Part shown: positions 24,351 through 33,113 of the stretch, in pieces
How the letters are laid out: each line of letters opens with the position of its first letter
Position numbering within the stretch: the stretch's first letter is position 1
Assembly: GCA_029251165.1 (NCBI GenBank)
Contig: JAQXDW010000146.1
Coordinates: forward strand, 1 to 64,000
Direction: 5' to 3'
Length of the DNA stretch: 64,000 bases
From: Myxococcota bacterium
GTDB taxonomy: Bacteria > Myxococcota_A > UBA796
The notes under the pieces: model-generated
Seen by the model: the letters and a program-made list of their open reading frames with translations, nothing else
What the model was told of the DNA's origin: nothing
Database searches by the model: none
Program-made: the position numbers and the translations under genes

Positions 24351-25328
24351 ATGCCCTCTCTCATTCTTCCATTCTTGCTGGCCTGCTCCTCTCAGCGGAA
24401 GTCGGACACCGCTGCACAAGCTCTTCCCGAAGGAGAGGACCAGACGGTCACTGTGTTTGCCGAGGAGTACGTCCACTTCGGTGAAGAGAACCGTCGAGAG
24501 GTCAACATGGTCACGGCGTTTCCCGACGACACCGCGACGTATAGCCAGATCACCGGTCGGTTCGCGTTGACCTGCCCCAACGAGCGCTGTGACTGGTGGG
24601 ATCGCTACGGCTCGTTTGGGGTCATGATCGATGATGGCACCGAGGGCGGAGCCTATGTGGAGCTGGATCGGTTCATCACGGCCTACCGGGTCGGAATGGA
24701 GTGGGAGGCGGATCTCACGGCCCTCCGACCCACCCTGACTGGTACCCAGACCATGCGCGTGTTCATCGACACCTGGGTCACCGAGGGACACAGCAACGGC
24801 GACGGCTGGCTGTTCACCGCTGAGTTCGACTTTGTGGGCGGTCCGCCTCCAGAGAAGAAGGCGATCGCCAACGTCCCGGTGTGGCCGCACCAGTCCTGGA
24901 GCGCGGGCCTGTCGGACAACCCGGTCGAGGTGCAGGTCCTCGCGCAGACTGTGGCCCTCCCTGAGCACAGCGAGGCGACCTTCCGGTCGTTCATCACCGG
25001 ACACGGCTGGGACAACGCGCAGAATTGTGCAGAGTTCTGCTCTAAGGAGCACTTCTACACCGTCGATGGTGAGGAGTTCAGCCGCGATGTGTGGCGGGAG
25101 GACTGCTCGGACACGATCACCGACGGCACCCAGCAGGGCACCTGGCAGTACTCTCGGGCCGGCTGGTGCCCCGGCGCTCAGGTCTTCCCATGGGACACCG
25201 ACGTCACCGCCCAGACTGCCGGCGGCACCAGCGCGGAGATCTCCTATCGGCTCGAGGACTTCACCTGGAACGGCGACGGCGATCAGCCGTACTACTACAT
25301 GTCCGGGATGGTCATCGCCTACGAGTGA
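24351..25328 (+). CDS. PNGase F-like peptide:N-glycosidase lipoprotein
   Basis: A 325-residue lipoprotein (signal MPSLILPFLLAC, lipid Cys at 12). The sequence follows Elizabethkingia PNGase F through both jelly-roll domains: CPNERCDWWDRY (73-86) matches the segment with catalytic Asp60, DRFITAYRVG the next strand, NCAEFC (225-230) the Glu206 segment and SRAGWCPG (268-275) the DRAGWCPG segment with Arg248. The third acidic residue, Glu118 of PNGase F (TETW), is Asp140 here (IDTW). It would cleave N-linked glycans from Asn of glycoproteins outside the cell. Activity is inferred. Confidence 0.85.
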   Translation: MPSLILPFLLACSSQRKSDTAAQALPEGEDQTVTVFAEEYVHFGEENRREVNMVTAFPDDTATYSQITGRFALTCPNERCDWWDRYGSFGVMIDDGTEGGAYVELDRFITAYRVGMEWEADLTALRPTLTGTQTMRVFIDTWVTEGHSNGDGWLFTAEFDFVGGPPPEKKAIANVPVWPHQSWSAGLSDNPVEVQVLAQTVALPEHSEATFRSFITGHGWDNAQNCAEFCSKEHFYTVDGEEFSRDVWREDCSDTITDGTQQGTWQYSRAGWCPGAQVFPWDTDVTAQTAGGTSAEISYRLEDFTWNGDGDQPYYYMSGMVIAYE

Positions 25329-25425
25329 GCCGCTCTGGCTGTCGCGCATCCTCGCTCTTCTCGGTTGCATGCGGTCGGTCCGGTTCCCTGCGGCCTGATG
25401 GCGGACAGTTCAGGGCGCCGAGGGC

Positions 25426-27171
25426 TCACCCCAGCGCAGCCGCCGCCTGGAGTCGTCCGTAGATGCGGCCATACTCGCCGCCTTCTGCCATCAGGCTGTC
25501 GTGGCTTCCGCGCTGCACAATTCGACCTCCAGCGAGCACAACCACTGCATCTGCCCGCTGAATCGTCGCTGCCCGGTGGGTCACCATCACCACGCTGACG
25601 CCCGGCAGTGCATCCTCCACACCCGTCCAGAACGCCGCCTCAGTGTCTGCATCCAGCGCTGCCGTTGCGTCATCCAGCAGCAAGATGGACGGACGGTCCA
25701 CCAGCGCGCGCGCAATCGCCAGCCGCTGCTGCTGCCCACCAGACAGCGTCACGCCGCGCTCTCCGACGCGGGTTTGGAGTCCGTCGGAGAGCGCGGGAAG
25801 ATCTCCCGCGAGCCGAGACAGGGTGAGCGCATCGGTGATTGCAGCGGCGTCACCGGAGCGACCGAGCAGGAGGTTCTCCTCCAGGCTCCCCGAGACCAGG
25901 ATCGGATCCTGCGGGACATGACCGACCATGGCGAGCGCTGCGGGGGAGCGTGGCGGAGTCTGGGGCTGGCTGCCGATGGTGACGGTGCCCTCAGACGGCG
26001 GACGCAGGCCAGCGAGCAGCTCCATCAGCACGGTCTTGCCCGCGCCGATCTGGCCGACGATGGCGATGGAGGTTCCGGCGGGAACGTCCAGGTTGATGTC
26101 CGAGAGCAGGACCGTGCCGTCTTCAGCGATCACGGAGACCCCCTGCAGGGAGAGGTCGGCGGTGGGCGGCGGCGGGGTCTGTGGGGCGGTGAGCGCGGGG
26201 ACGTCGAGGATCTCCTGGAGTCGGGTGAGCGCCACGCTGGTCTGCTTGTACTTCGAGACGAACATCCCGACGTCGAACATCGGCCAGACGAGGGTCATCA
26301 CGAAGCCCTCGAAGCTGATGAACTGCCCAAGCGAGATGTCGCCGCTCAGGACGCTGCTTCCGCCCGCCAGCAGCAGGGCAACGATGGCGAGCTGCCAGCC
26401 GTAGCCGTACATCAGGAACACGCTCTTCTGGACCACCGCCACAGACACCTCTGCGGCGCGCTGCTCCTCTGCGGCGGCCCGAAACCGGCGCCGGGCGGGT
26501 GCCTGGAGGTGGCAAGCCTGCACGATTCGGATGCCGGAGAAGGTGGTGGTCAGGGCATCGTTGATCCGCGATATTGACTCTTGAACAAGTCGATACCGCC
26601 GGCCAAGCGCACCCTGGGCGCCAGCCTGTGCGGCGATCAAGAGGGGAAGGGGAAGGATCACCTGGAGGGTCATCCAGGGCTCGATCGCAGCCATCACCGT
26701 CAGGCATCCGATGACAATCAGGCTGGCTTCGAGTGTCCGGAAGACCCCTGAGCAGAGGAACCACGCGATCTTCTGGCCAGCATCGTCAGAGAGACGGGTG
26801 ACCAGATCTCCCGAGCGCCACCGTCGGTAGAAGGCGGGAGGTAGGCGGGTGAGGTGGTCGAAGATCCGCCGCCGGGCCTGGAGGCTGATCCGGGCGTTGA
26901 TCACCGAGCGGGTGCCCTGGAGGACGACATACAGTGCCGCTTGGCTGACCCCGACGATCACCATCCACATCGCCAGCTCCTGGAGCCGGGGGGCAGAGGC
27001 GTCGGTCTGTAGGGTGTCGATGAGGTACTGCCACAGCCACGGGAACGTGATGACCAGGACGGTGTTGCCGAGGCTGAGGGTGAGGATCACCGCCAGGGCA
27101 CCGAGGTTGTCTCGCCAGGCGAACACCATCCACTGCTTGATCAGCGCGAAGTCAGAGGTCGGACGGCTCAT
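25426..27171 (-). CDS. ABC exporter half-transporter, subunit with degenerate catalytic Glu
   Basis: A 581-residue type IV ABC exporter: six-helix membrane domain (about 1-320) then an ATPase domain with Walker A GQIGAGKT, a canonical LSGGQ signature, and Walker B ILLLDDAT in which the catalytic Glu is Asp. The ATG at 27171 overlaps the upstream half-transporter's stop (ATGA); a longer upstream reading is inside that gene. Together the two form an asymmetric heterodimer of the TM287/288 or BmrCD type. The cargo (drug, lipid or peptide) is unknown. Confidence 0.9.
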   Translation of the reverse strand: MSRPTSDFALIKQWMVFAWRDNLGALAVILTLSLGNTVLVITFPWLWQYLIDTLQTDASAPRLQELAMWMVIVGVSQAALYVVLQGTRSVINARISLQARRRIFDHLTRLPPAFYRRWRSGDLVTRLSDDAGQKIAWFLCSGVFRTLEASLIVIGCLTVMAAIEPWMTLQVILPLPLLIAAQAGAQGALGRRYRLVQESISRINDALTTTFSGIRIVQACHLQAPARRRFRAAAEEQRAAEVSVAVVQKSVFLMYGYGWQLAIVALLLAGGSSVLSGDISLGQFISFEGFVMTLVWPMFDVGMFVSKYKQTSVALTRLQEILDVPALTAPQTPPPPTADLSLQGVSVIAEDGTVLLSDINLDVPAGTSIAIVGQIGAGKTVLMELLAGLRPPSEGTVTIGSQPQTPPRSPAALAMVGHVPQDPILVSGSLEENLLLGRSGDAAAITDALTLSRLAGDLPALSDGLQTRVGERGVTLSGGQQQRLAIARALVDRPSILLLDDATAALDADTEAAFWTGVEDALPGVSVVMVTHRAATIQRADAVVVLAGGRIVQRGSHDSLMAEGGEYGRIYGRLQAAAALG

Positions 27172-28850
27172 GCGACGTCCTGTAGGGCGGCGAGTGCGGC
27201 ATAGACCCCGCCAGCAGCGATGAGCTGCTCGTGGGTGCCCTGCTCGGTGAGGCGACCCTGGTGGAGGACGAAGATGAGGTCGCACTGGCGCACGGTGAGC
27301 AGTCGGTGGGCGACAGTGATGGTGGTGCGGCCGGCTGCGAGCCGGTCGAGCGCTTGCTGGATGGTGGCCTCTGTGGCGGGATCGACCGCGGAGGTGGCTT
27401 CATCGAGCACCAGGATCTCTGGATCGGTGACCAGGGCTCGGGCGAAGGTGAGGAGCTGTCGCTCGCCCCGCGAGAGGGTGCCGTCTCCGACGGTGCGATC
27501 CAGGGGCAGGGGAATGCTGAGGATGTCGAGAGCACGCTGGGCAGCCACGGCGTCCTCGCCGAGGTTCTCCTGCACTGTCCCGGGAAACAGGTGGACGTCC
27601 TGTAGGACCAGTCCCACCCGGCTGCGCAGAGCGGACAGCGGCAGGTCGCGGAGATCCACACCGTCCACGGTGACCCGTCCTCGGATCGGATCCCGGAACC
27701 GCAGCAGGAGGTTCAGCACGGTGGACTTGCCCGCCCCAGTCGATCCGACGATGCCGATGCTGGACCCCGCGGGGATGGTCATGGACAGCCCCTGGAGAAC
27801 TGGGGTGCCTGCGACGTAGTGGTAGTCCACATCCTCCAGGCGCAGCGCATCGGTGAGACCTGGCCAAGGCAAGGGCTGGGCGGGATCGGTGATCTGGCGG
27901 GGGGTGTCGAGCAGCTCGCTGATCCGGATCGCGGCGGCCCGAGCACGCTCGATGGTGGCCTGGTGGTGAGACAGCCGCATCAGGGGGCCGAACAGCTGCC
28001 GCAGGTAGCCCAGTCCCATCACCAGCGCGCCGACCGTGAGGCGGCCTTCTGAGACGTAGCCGGCTCCAACCCAGAGCAGGGCCACCACCCCGAGGTTGCG
28101 GGTGAGGAAGATGCTGTTGAAGTACCCGACCGGAAGCAGGTCTGCAGCGGCAGTGGCCTGGTAGACGTGCTGGTTGAGGTCCTCCGAGCGCTGCCGAGCC
28201 CAGCCTCCGCGCCCGAGCACCTGCAGCACCGGCATTGCGCGGATGTGCTCGGTGAAGAAGCCCGTCAGCCCGGCGCGGATCCTGCGCAGGGCGATGAATC
28301 GGGGCGGAGCAATTTTTCGGAACACCAGGAACAGCACGATCCAGATCGGGATCACCAGCGCGACCAGCGGCGCGAGGCTCGGCGCGGCGGTGAGCATGAT
28401 CGCGAACATGCCCACGAACAGAACCAGATCCGCAGGGCTCGCGAGGATGACCTCTGTGAACAGCATGCGGAGGGCCTCGATGTCTCCCTGGATGCGGGTG
28501 ATCAGCCGGCCAGAGGACTGCTCGTCGTGCAGGGCGAGGTCGTGGTCGAGGAGGTGATCGAACAGCTCGGACTTCAGCGTCACCATCGCGCGCTGCGCGG
28601 CCACCTCGATGCCGATCCGGGCACCGTAGGTCACCCCGAGACCGGAGACAATGACCCCCAGGTACAGTCCGGCCCGACGCAGCAGCCCGTCAGAGTCGCC
28701 CCCGGCGAGGTCCACATCGATGGCCTGGCTCACCAGCCATGGTCCGACCAGTCCCAGCCCGGTGCCGACCAGCAGCAGCGCGCCAGAGGCAACCAGCAGC
28801 CCGCGATCCCGACGAAACAGCGGGGCCATTCTCAGAATAGGATGGGCCAT
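27168..28850 (-). CDS. ABC exporter half-transporter, subunit with degenerate signature
   Basis: A 560-residue ABC exporter with a six-helix membrane domain and an ATPase domain. Walker A is GSTGAGKS and Walker B is canonical (ILVLDEATSAVD), but the signature reads LSRGE instead of LSGGQ. Paired with the downstream subunit, its poor signature faces that subunit's Asp-substituted Walker B. That places both defects in one nucleotide site and leaves one full site, as known for heterodimeric exporters. It lies 81 bases after the hybrid kinase gene on the same strand and may share its transcript. Confidence 0.9.
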   Translation of the reverse strand: MAHPILRMAPLFRRDRGLLVASGALLLVGTGLGLVGPWLVSQAIDVDLAGGDSDGLLRRAGLYLGVIVSGLGVTYGARIGIEVAAQRAMVTLKSELFDHLLDHDLALHDEQSSGRLITRIQGDIEALRMLFTEVILASPADLVLFVGMFAIMLTAAPSLAPLVALVIPIWIVLFLVFRKIAPPRFIALRRIRAGLTGFFTEHIRAMPVLQVLGRGGWARQRSEDLNQHVYQATAAADLLPVGYFNSIFLTRNLGVVALLWVGAGYVSEGRLTVGALVMGLGYLRQLFGPLMRLSHHQATIERARAAAIRISELLDTPRQITDPAQPLPWPGLTDALRLEDVDYHYVAGTPVLQGLSMTIPAGSSIGIVGSTGAGKSTVLNLLLRFRDPIRGRVTVDGVDLRDLPLSALRSRVGLVLQDVHLFPGTVQENLGEDAVAAQRALDILSIPLPLDRTVGDGTLSRGERQLLTFARALVTDPEILVLDEATSAVDPATEATIQQALDRLAAGRTTITVAHRLLTVRQCDLIFVLHQGRLTEQGTHEQLIAAGGVYAALAALQDVA

Positions 28851-28931
28851 GCCTCTGAGGCATATCGCAGCACTTGGTGTCGTGGTGGATGGAGGCCGTG
28901 TGCAGTGTCGGCAGCGGACTGGGGCTGCCCG

Positions 28932-31460
28932 CTATGCCGGCAGCTTGAGGCGCTTGTAGAGAGCCGACCGGAACCGCTCCAGCGCGCCAGAGAGAGCCTG
29001 GATGGGGGCGATACTGCTGCGCTTCTCGCTTGCGTCTTGCTCGATGGTGCTGCACAGCTTCTGGAGCTCATGAGCACCGAGGTAGGTGCAGCCGGACTTC
29101 ATCGCATGGGCCGTTCGGTGGAGCAGGGTGTACGCGTCGAGGTCTGCTCCCATCATCGTCGCGATCCGCTTCTGGGCGTCGGCGAAGAAGATCTCCACCA
29201 GCTCGATGAGATCCTCGGGATCTTCCTCACCGATGCGCTGAAGCTGCAGCAGTGCTGGCTCATCGAGTACCTCTGACAGCCTCGGGACTGCCGGCTCAGA
29301 TGACTGGAGCCACTGCTCGATGGTCCGCTTGAGGCGGGCGGCATCGATGGGCTTGGTGAGGTAGCCATCCATGCCGCTCTCCAGGCACTTCTCGCGCGCC
29401 CCCCTCAGCGCGTTGGCGGTCATGGCGAGGATCGGTGTGCGGGCTCCGCTGCCCTCTAGCCTGCGGATCTGCTGGGTCGCGGCGTAGCCATCCAGCTCTG
29501 GCATCATGCAGTCCATGAGGATGAGGTCCACCCCCCCGGCCATCCATCGCTCGATGGCCTCGTGACCATTGCCGACAATCTCGCAGTCGTACCCCATCTT
29601 CTGCATCATTCTTCGGGCGAGGAGCTGGTTGACGTTGTTGTCCTCGGCCACCAGAATCATCGGCTGCTTCACAGGCGGGATGGCGGACGGCGCATGCGGC
29701 TTGGGCTGCTCGATGCCGGCCGCGCTGGTGAGGGCGTGCGGGCCTGCCAGGGAACGCAGGATGGCCGCATGCAAGGCATCAGGGCGTGCAGGCCTGGCGA
29801 TGGTCTCGCACAGCCCGGTGAAGCTCCCGATGCTCTCACCCATTCGGGTCAGCAGCAGGCAGGGAAGTTCCTTGAGGGTGGGATGGACCGAGATCGCTTG
29901 CACGAGCGCACCCCCGCTGAGGCCCGGCATGTGGTGATCGATGATGACGAGATCGTAGTGCGGCTCTGCGGTGGTGAGCGTGACGAGCCCCGAGATGCTG
30001 TCTGTGACGGTCTCGATGGAGAGACCCCAGGTGCTGAACTGGTCGGAGAGCGCCGTGCGACTGGCCGCGTTGTCGTCGATCAGCAGGATGCGTTTGTCCT
30101 GAAGCGTCGGCATGCTGCGGCTCTCCGACTCCGACTCCGACTCGATCGGCAGCGGTGCGTCAAACCAGAACGTGCTGCCCTTGCCTTCGATGCTCGACAC
30201 CTTCAGCTCTCCGCCCATCAGGCTGACGAGCTGGCTGCTGATCGCCAGCCCCAGGCCTGTCCCGCCGAACCTCCGTGTGGTCGTGGCGTCAGCCTGCGTG
30301 AAGGGATCGAACAGCGACGAGAGCTTGTCTGTGGAGATGCCGATCCCGGTGTCCTCGACGCTGAAGCGCATCGTGTCGTCGAGCATGTGCGTCGAGATCA
30401 GGACGTGCCCGCCAGCGGTGAACCGCATCGCGTTGCCGATGAGGTTGATGAGAATCTGCCGCAGCCGACCTGGATCACCACGGACCCGACTGGGAACGCC
30501 CGGGCGGATGTGGCAGATGAGGTCGAGGGTTTGGCTGGCAGCGCGCTCGGCGAAGAGATCAACCACGCTGTGAACCAGGTCGGACAGGTTGAACGGGATC
30601 TCCTCCAGCTCCATGCGGCCCGCTTCAATCTTGGAGAAGTCCAGGATGCCGCTGATCAGGTCGAGGAGGTGCTGGGCGGAGCTCTGAACGATCTGGCTGT
30701 ACTCCCGCTGCTCCTCGCTCAGCGCGGTGTCCTTGAGCAGCCCCGCCATCCCGATGACCGCATTCATCGGAGTGCGGATCTCGTGGCTCATGTTTGCCAG
30801 GAAAGTGGACTTCATGCGGCTGGCTTCTTCAGCCGTTTCCCGCGCCCGCCGCAGCTCGTTCTCGGTCGCCTTGCGGGCGACGATGTCATGGAAGACCAGC
30901 ACCGCCCCGACGCTGGTGTCGGTCCCTCGGATGGGGTTGAGCACATAAGAGACGGGCAGGCAGAGGCCGGTGTTTGTGGAGAAGGAGGCGTCCTCGACCC
31001 GGCTCCCCACGCCCTCGGACAGCGCCATCTGCAGGCGATTCGAGAGGTCTTTTTGTTGATCTTCAGCAGCAGCGACGGAGATTCGATTCACCAGCGGCTC
31101 GCCAATGGCGTCCATGCTGTTCCAGCTCAGCATCACCGCAGCCGCCGGATTGACGTCGGTGATGTTTCCATTGATGTCGATGGTCATGACCCCATCGCCC
31201 ATTGCTGAGATGACCGCGCGCAGCTTGTCGCGCTCGGTGGCCAGGGCCGACGCCGAGGATTGCTTGAGGCTCTCATAGAGGGCCTGCATCTCCGAGGAGG
31301 ACTTGTCGAGGGACCGCTCCATCAGGTAGCGATCTTGATCGGCGCTGACGTAGCTGCGCTCGATCCGCTGCAGCAGCTCTGACCACTGCTTGGCATCGGG
31401 GGGAGCATCGGTCTCAGAGAGGCCGACCTTCTTGAGCTGGCGTCGGAGGACGCTGTGCAT
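28932..31460 (-). CDS. BarA-like hybrid sensor histidine kinase (PAS-HisKA-HATPase-REC-REC-HPt)
   Basis: An 842-residue kinase with no membrane segment. After an N-terminal helical part come PAS (about 78-195), the dimerisation domain with His226 in FLANMSHEIRTPMN, an ATPase domain with intact N-box (Asn343) and GTGLGLAI (400-407), a first receiver (458-572), a second receiver (602-718; Asp650, Lys703) and an HPt domain with His785 in HAMKSGC. The first receiver keeps Asp508 but its conserved Lys is Arg556, so it may be weak or inactive. The ATG overlaps the stop of the FIST gene by one base (TGATG). FIST is thus the likely input module and the output would be a separate regulator. Confidence 0.92.
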   Translation of the reverse strand: MHSVLRRQLKKVGLSETDAPPDAKQWSELLQRIERSYVSADQDRYLMERSLDKSSSEMQALYESLKQSSASALATERDKLRAVISAMGDGVMTIDINGNITDVNPAAAVMLSWNSMDAIGEPLVNRISVAAAEDQQKDLSNRLQMALSEGVGSRVEDASFSTNTGLCLPVSYVLNPIRGTDTSVGAVLVFHDIVARKATENELRRARETAEEASRMKSTFLANMSHEIRTPMNAVIGMAGLLKDTALSEEQREYSQIVQSSAQHLLDLISGILDFSKIEAGRMELEEIPFNLSDLVHSVVDLFAERAASQTLDLICHIRPGVPSRVRGDPGRLRQILINLIGNAMRFTAGGHVLISTHMLDDTMRFSVEDTGIGISTDKLSSLFDPFTQADATTTRRFGGTGLGLAISSQLVSLMGGELKVSSIEGKGSTFWFDAPLPIESESESESRSMPTLQDKRILLIDDNAASRTALSDQFSTWGLSIETVTDSISGLVTLTTAEPHYDLVIIDHHMPGLSGGALVQAISVHPTLKELPCLLLTRMGESIGSFTGLCETIARPARPDALHAAILRSLAGPHALTSAAGIEQPKPHAPSAIPPVKQPMILVAEDNNVNQLLARRMMQKMGYDCEIVGNGHEAIERWMAGGVDLILMDCMMPELDGYAATQQIRRLEGSGARTPILAMTANALRGAREKCLESGMDGYLTKPIDAARLKRTIEQWLQSSEPAVPRLSEVLDEPALLQLQRIGEEDPEDLIELVEIFFADAQKRIATMMGADLDAYTLLHRTAHAMKSGCTYLGAHELQKLCSTIEQDASEKRSSIAPIQALSGALERFRSALYKRLKLPA

Positions 31461-32596
31461 CAGATCTCCCAGATCCCGGTGAGGGTCATGGTCTGGTTGT
31501 GGAGATCACAGCGACCGCTGGCGATCGGCGAGAGCTCTCCGTAGGAGTAGAAGCCAACCTGGTGAGAGCCCGCGGGCATCAGCTCCATGGTGGCTTCGAC
31601 CTCTTCCTCGGTCCGCTCGCCGAGGACCAGACGCCGTCCGACGCAGCTGATCGCGATCATCAGGCCTGGCTCGGACCTCTTGGTGAGGGCGATGGTGTCT
31701 TGACTGGCCGCCCCGGCACCGTCGATGAGGCGATCGAGGTTTGCGCGCATGAGCTGAGCGAGGTGACCCTCGGGTAGATCCCCGGCAAAGGTCATGCTCC
31801 GGGCTGCTTCGTCGATGGAGAGGATGGTGCGGACGACTCGCTCGTCCGTGTCTCGGCTGGCGCGGATGGAGAGCGGGAACAGGAGGGCCGCCGCGGGAAG
31901 CTCGCTGGCTCGCTCTCCGAGGTAGTCGATGTACAAGTCCAGGGCGGGTCGGCCATCGACCTCATACAAGACATTGCCTTCTGCCCGGGTGATCACCCGC
32001 TCTGGTCCGAAGAAGTCCCAGCCGCCCTGTGAGCCATGTCCGATGCGCAGTCGGTCTCCGTACAGGCCGACCGCGCAGATCTTCCCGGAGACTGGCGCGC
32101 CGTTCTGAAGGATCCAGGTGTTCTCGAACCGGGGACCATCTCCTGCGAGCCCGCCGGTGACCACGACGCCTGCTGGAAGCTCGGCGTTGATGCCAGAGAC
32201 CAGCTCGGTGCCGTTGACCTGAAGCCCATCGGAGAGCACGATCACCGCCTGAAGGTCTGGCGCGGCCAGCTGACGGGCGATGGACTGACCTGCTGCGAAA
32301 GAGCTTGCAGAGGTGCTGACCGTCGACCAGGCGCTCTTGAGCTGGCTGTGCTCAAACTGGGTGATCGACACCGACAGCGAGTGGTCGAAGATCTCGTCCT
32401 CGAAGATCTCTCCAGCGGTCGAGCAGCCGATGACGTGAGAGCTCGGGAAGGAGTCTGCGACCTGCTGCAGTGAGCTCGAGTCGTGCATGAACTCCGGCGC
32501 ACCAAAGACCAGGACGAGGGTCTGTGCTGAGTCGGCTTCTGGGAGCTTAGACTGCCATCCATCACCGCTGCGATACTGGACCATGCTGGTCTTCAT
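31460..32596 (-). CDS. FIST domain sensory protein
   Basis: A 378-residue cytoplasmic protein covering FIST_N (SHVIGCSTAGEIFED, about 53-67; VVTGGLAGDG, about 146-155) and FIST_C (EVDGRPALDLYIDYLG, VGFYSYGEL). FIST domains are thought to sense small ligands, possibly amino acids, and often sit in or beside signalling proteins. Here it is the first gene, directly coupled to the hybrid kinase. GGAG lies six to seven bases before the ATG. Confidence 0.9.
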   Translation of the reverse strand: MKTSMVQYRSGDGWQSKLPEADSAQTLVLVFGAPEFMHDSSSLQQVADSFPSSHVIGCSTAGEIFEDEIFDHSLSVSITQFEHSQLKSAWSTVSTSASSFAAGQSIARQLAAPDLQAVIVLSDGLQVNGTELVSGINAELPAGVVVTGGLAGDGPRFENTWILQNGAPVSGKICAVGLYGDRLRIGHGSQGGWDFFGPERVITRAEGNVLYEVDGRPALDLYIDYLGERASELPAAALLFPLSIRASRDTDERVVRTILSIDEAARSMTFAGDLPEGHLAQLMRANLDRLIDGAGAASQDTIALTKRSEPGLMIAISCVGRRLVLGERTEEEVEATMELMPAGSHQVGFYSYGELSPIASGRCDLHNQTMTLTGIWEI

Positions 32597-33113
32597 TCTG
32601 TACTCCCTGGCGATTGTTCTCAGGCCTCATCAGAGTCCAGCCGGCGCAAGTTGAGCATCCAGGATTCAGCGCTTCGAATTTCCCCAGACAAGTTTCCTCA
32701 GACAAGGACCCTCTTCGCTGACTGGGCGCGTATCTGAGGACTGTGATTCCGGAGATACGCGCAGCTCTTTGACATGCTCTGCAGGGACGGCAGTCCCACC
32801 CGATCTTTCTCTCTTTGATGATTGGATTCTTCGGCTACATCCTAACATGAGGTTGAATTCAAATTCAATGGCTCGTTCTCGGTGAGAATGGGCGTACACC
32901 TTGTTTTTTTTCAAGCTTGTAGTTGCGCGGTACATTTTTTGCTTAAGAAGGGCGGTTTAGATGTCTGCTGGAAGAGCGCAGCGCGGCTCTTGCTTCCTGT
33001 GGCAGGTCGAGTCCCCACTGAGCGGCCCCGAGTCCGCGGGCTGAGATGCAGGTACTTCTGCTGACCGGTCCCTTTCTCAGCATTGCTGGTCGGGCTGGGA
33101 TAGATGGGCAAGC
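32597..33113. other. AT-rich divergent regulatory region with a 16-bp palindrome
   Basis: About 517 bases with no convincing gene, between divergent starts (FIST/kinase operon and radical SAM gene). Bases 32820-32945 are strikingly AT-rich for this genome. They include the palindrome TTGAATT-CA-AATTCAA (32853-32868) and a run of eight T near 32902-32911. The region should carry promoters for both directions; the palindrome is a candidate binding site. Confidence 0.55.

Noticed and set aside
29562..31208. Plus-strand open frame of about 548 codons
   Set aside because: Antisense to the hybrid histidine kinase, whose domains and active residues are all clear on the other strand.
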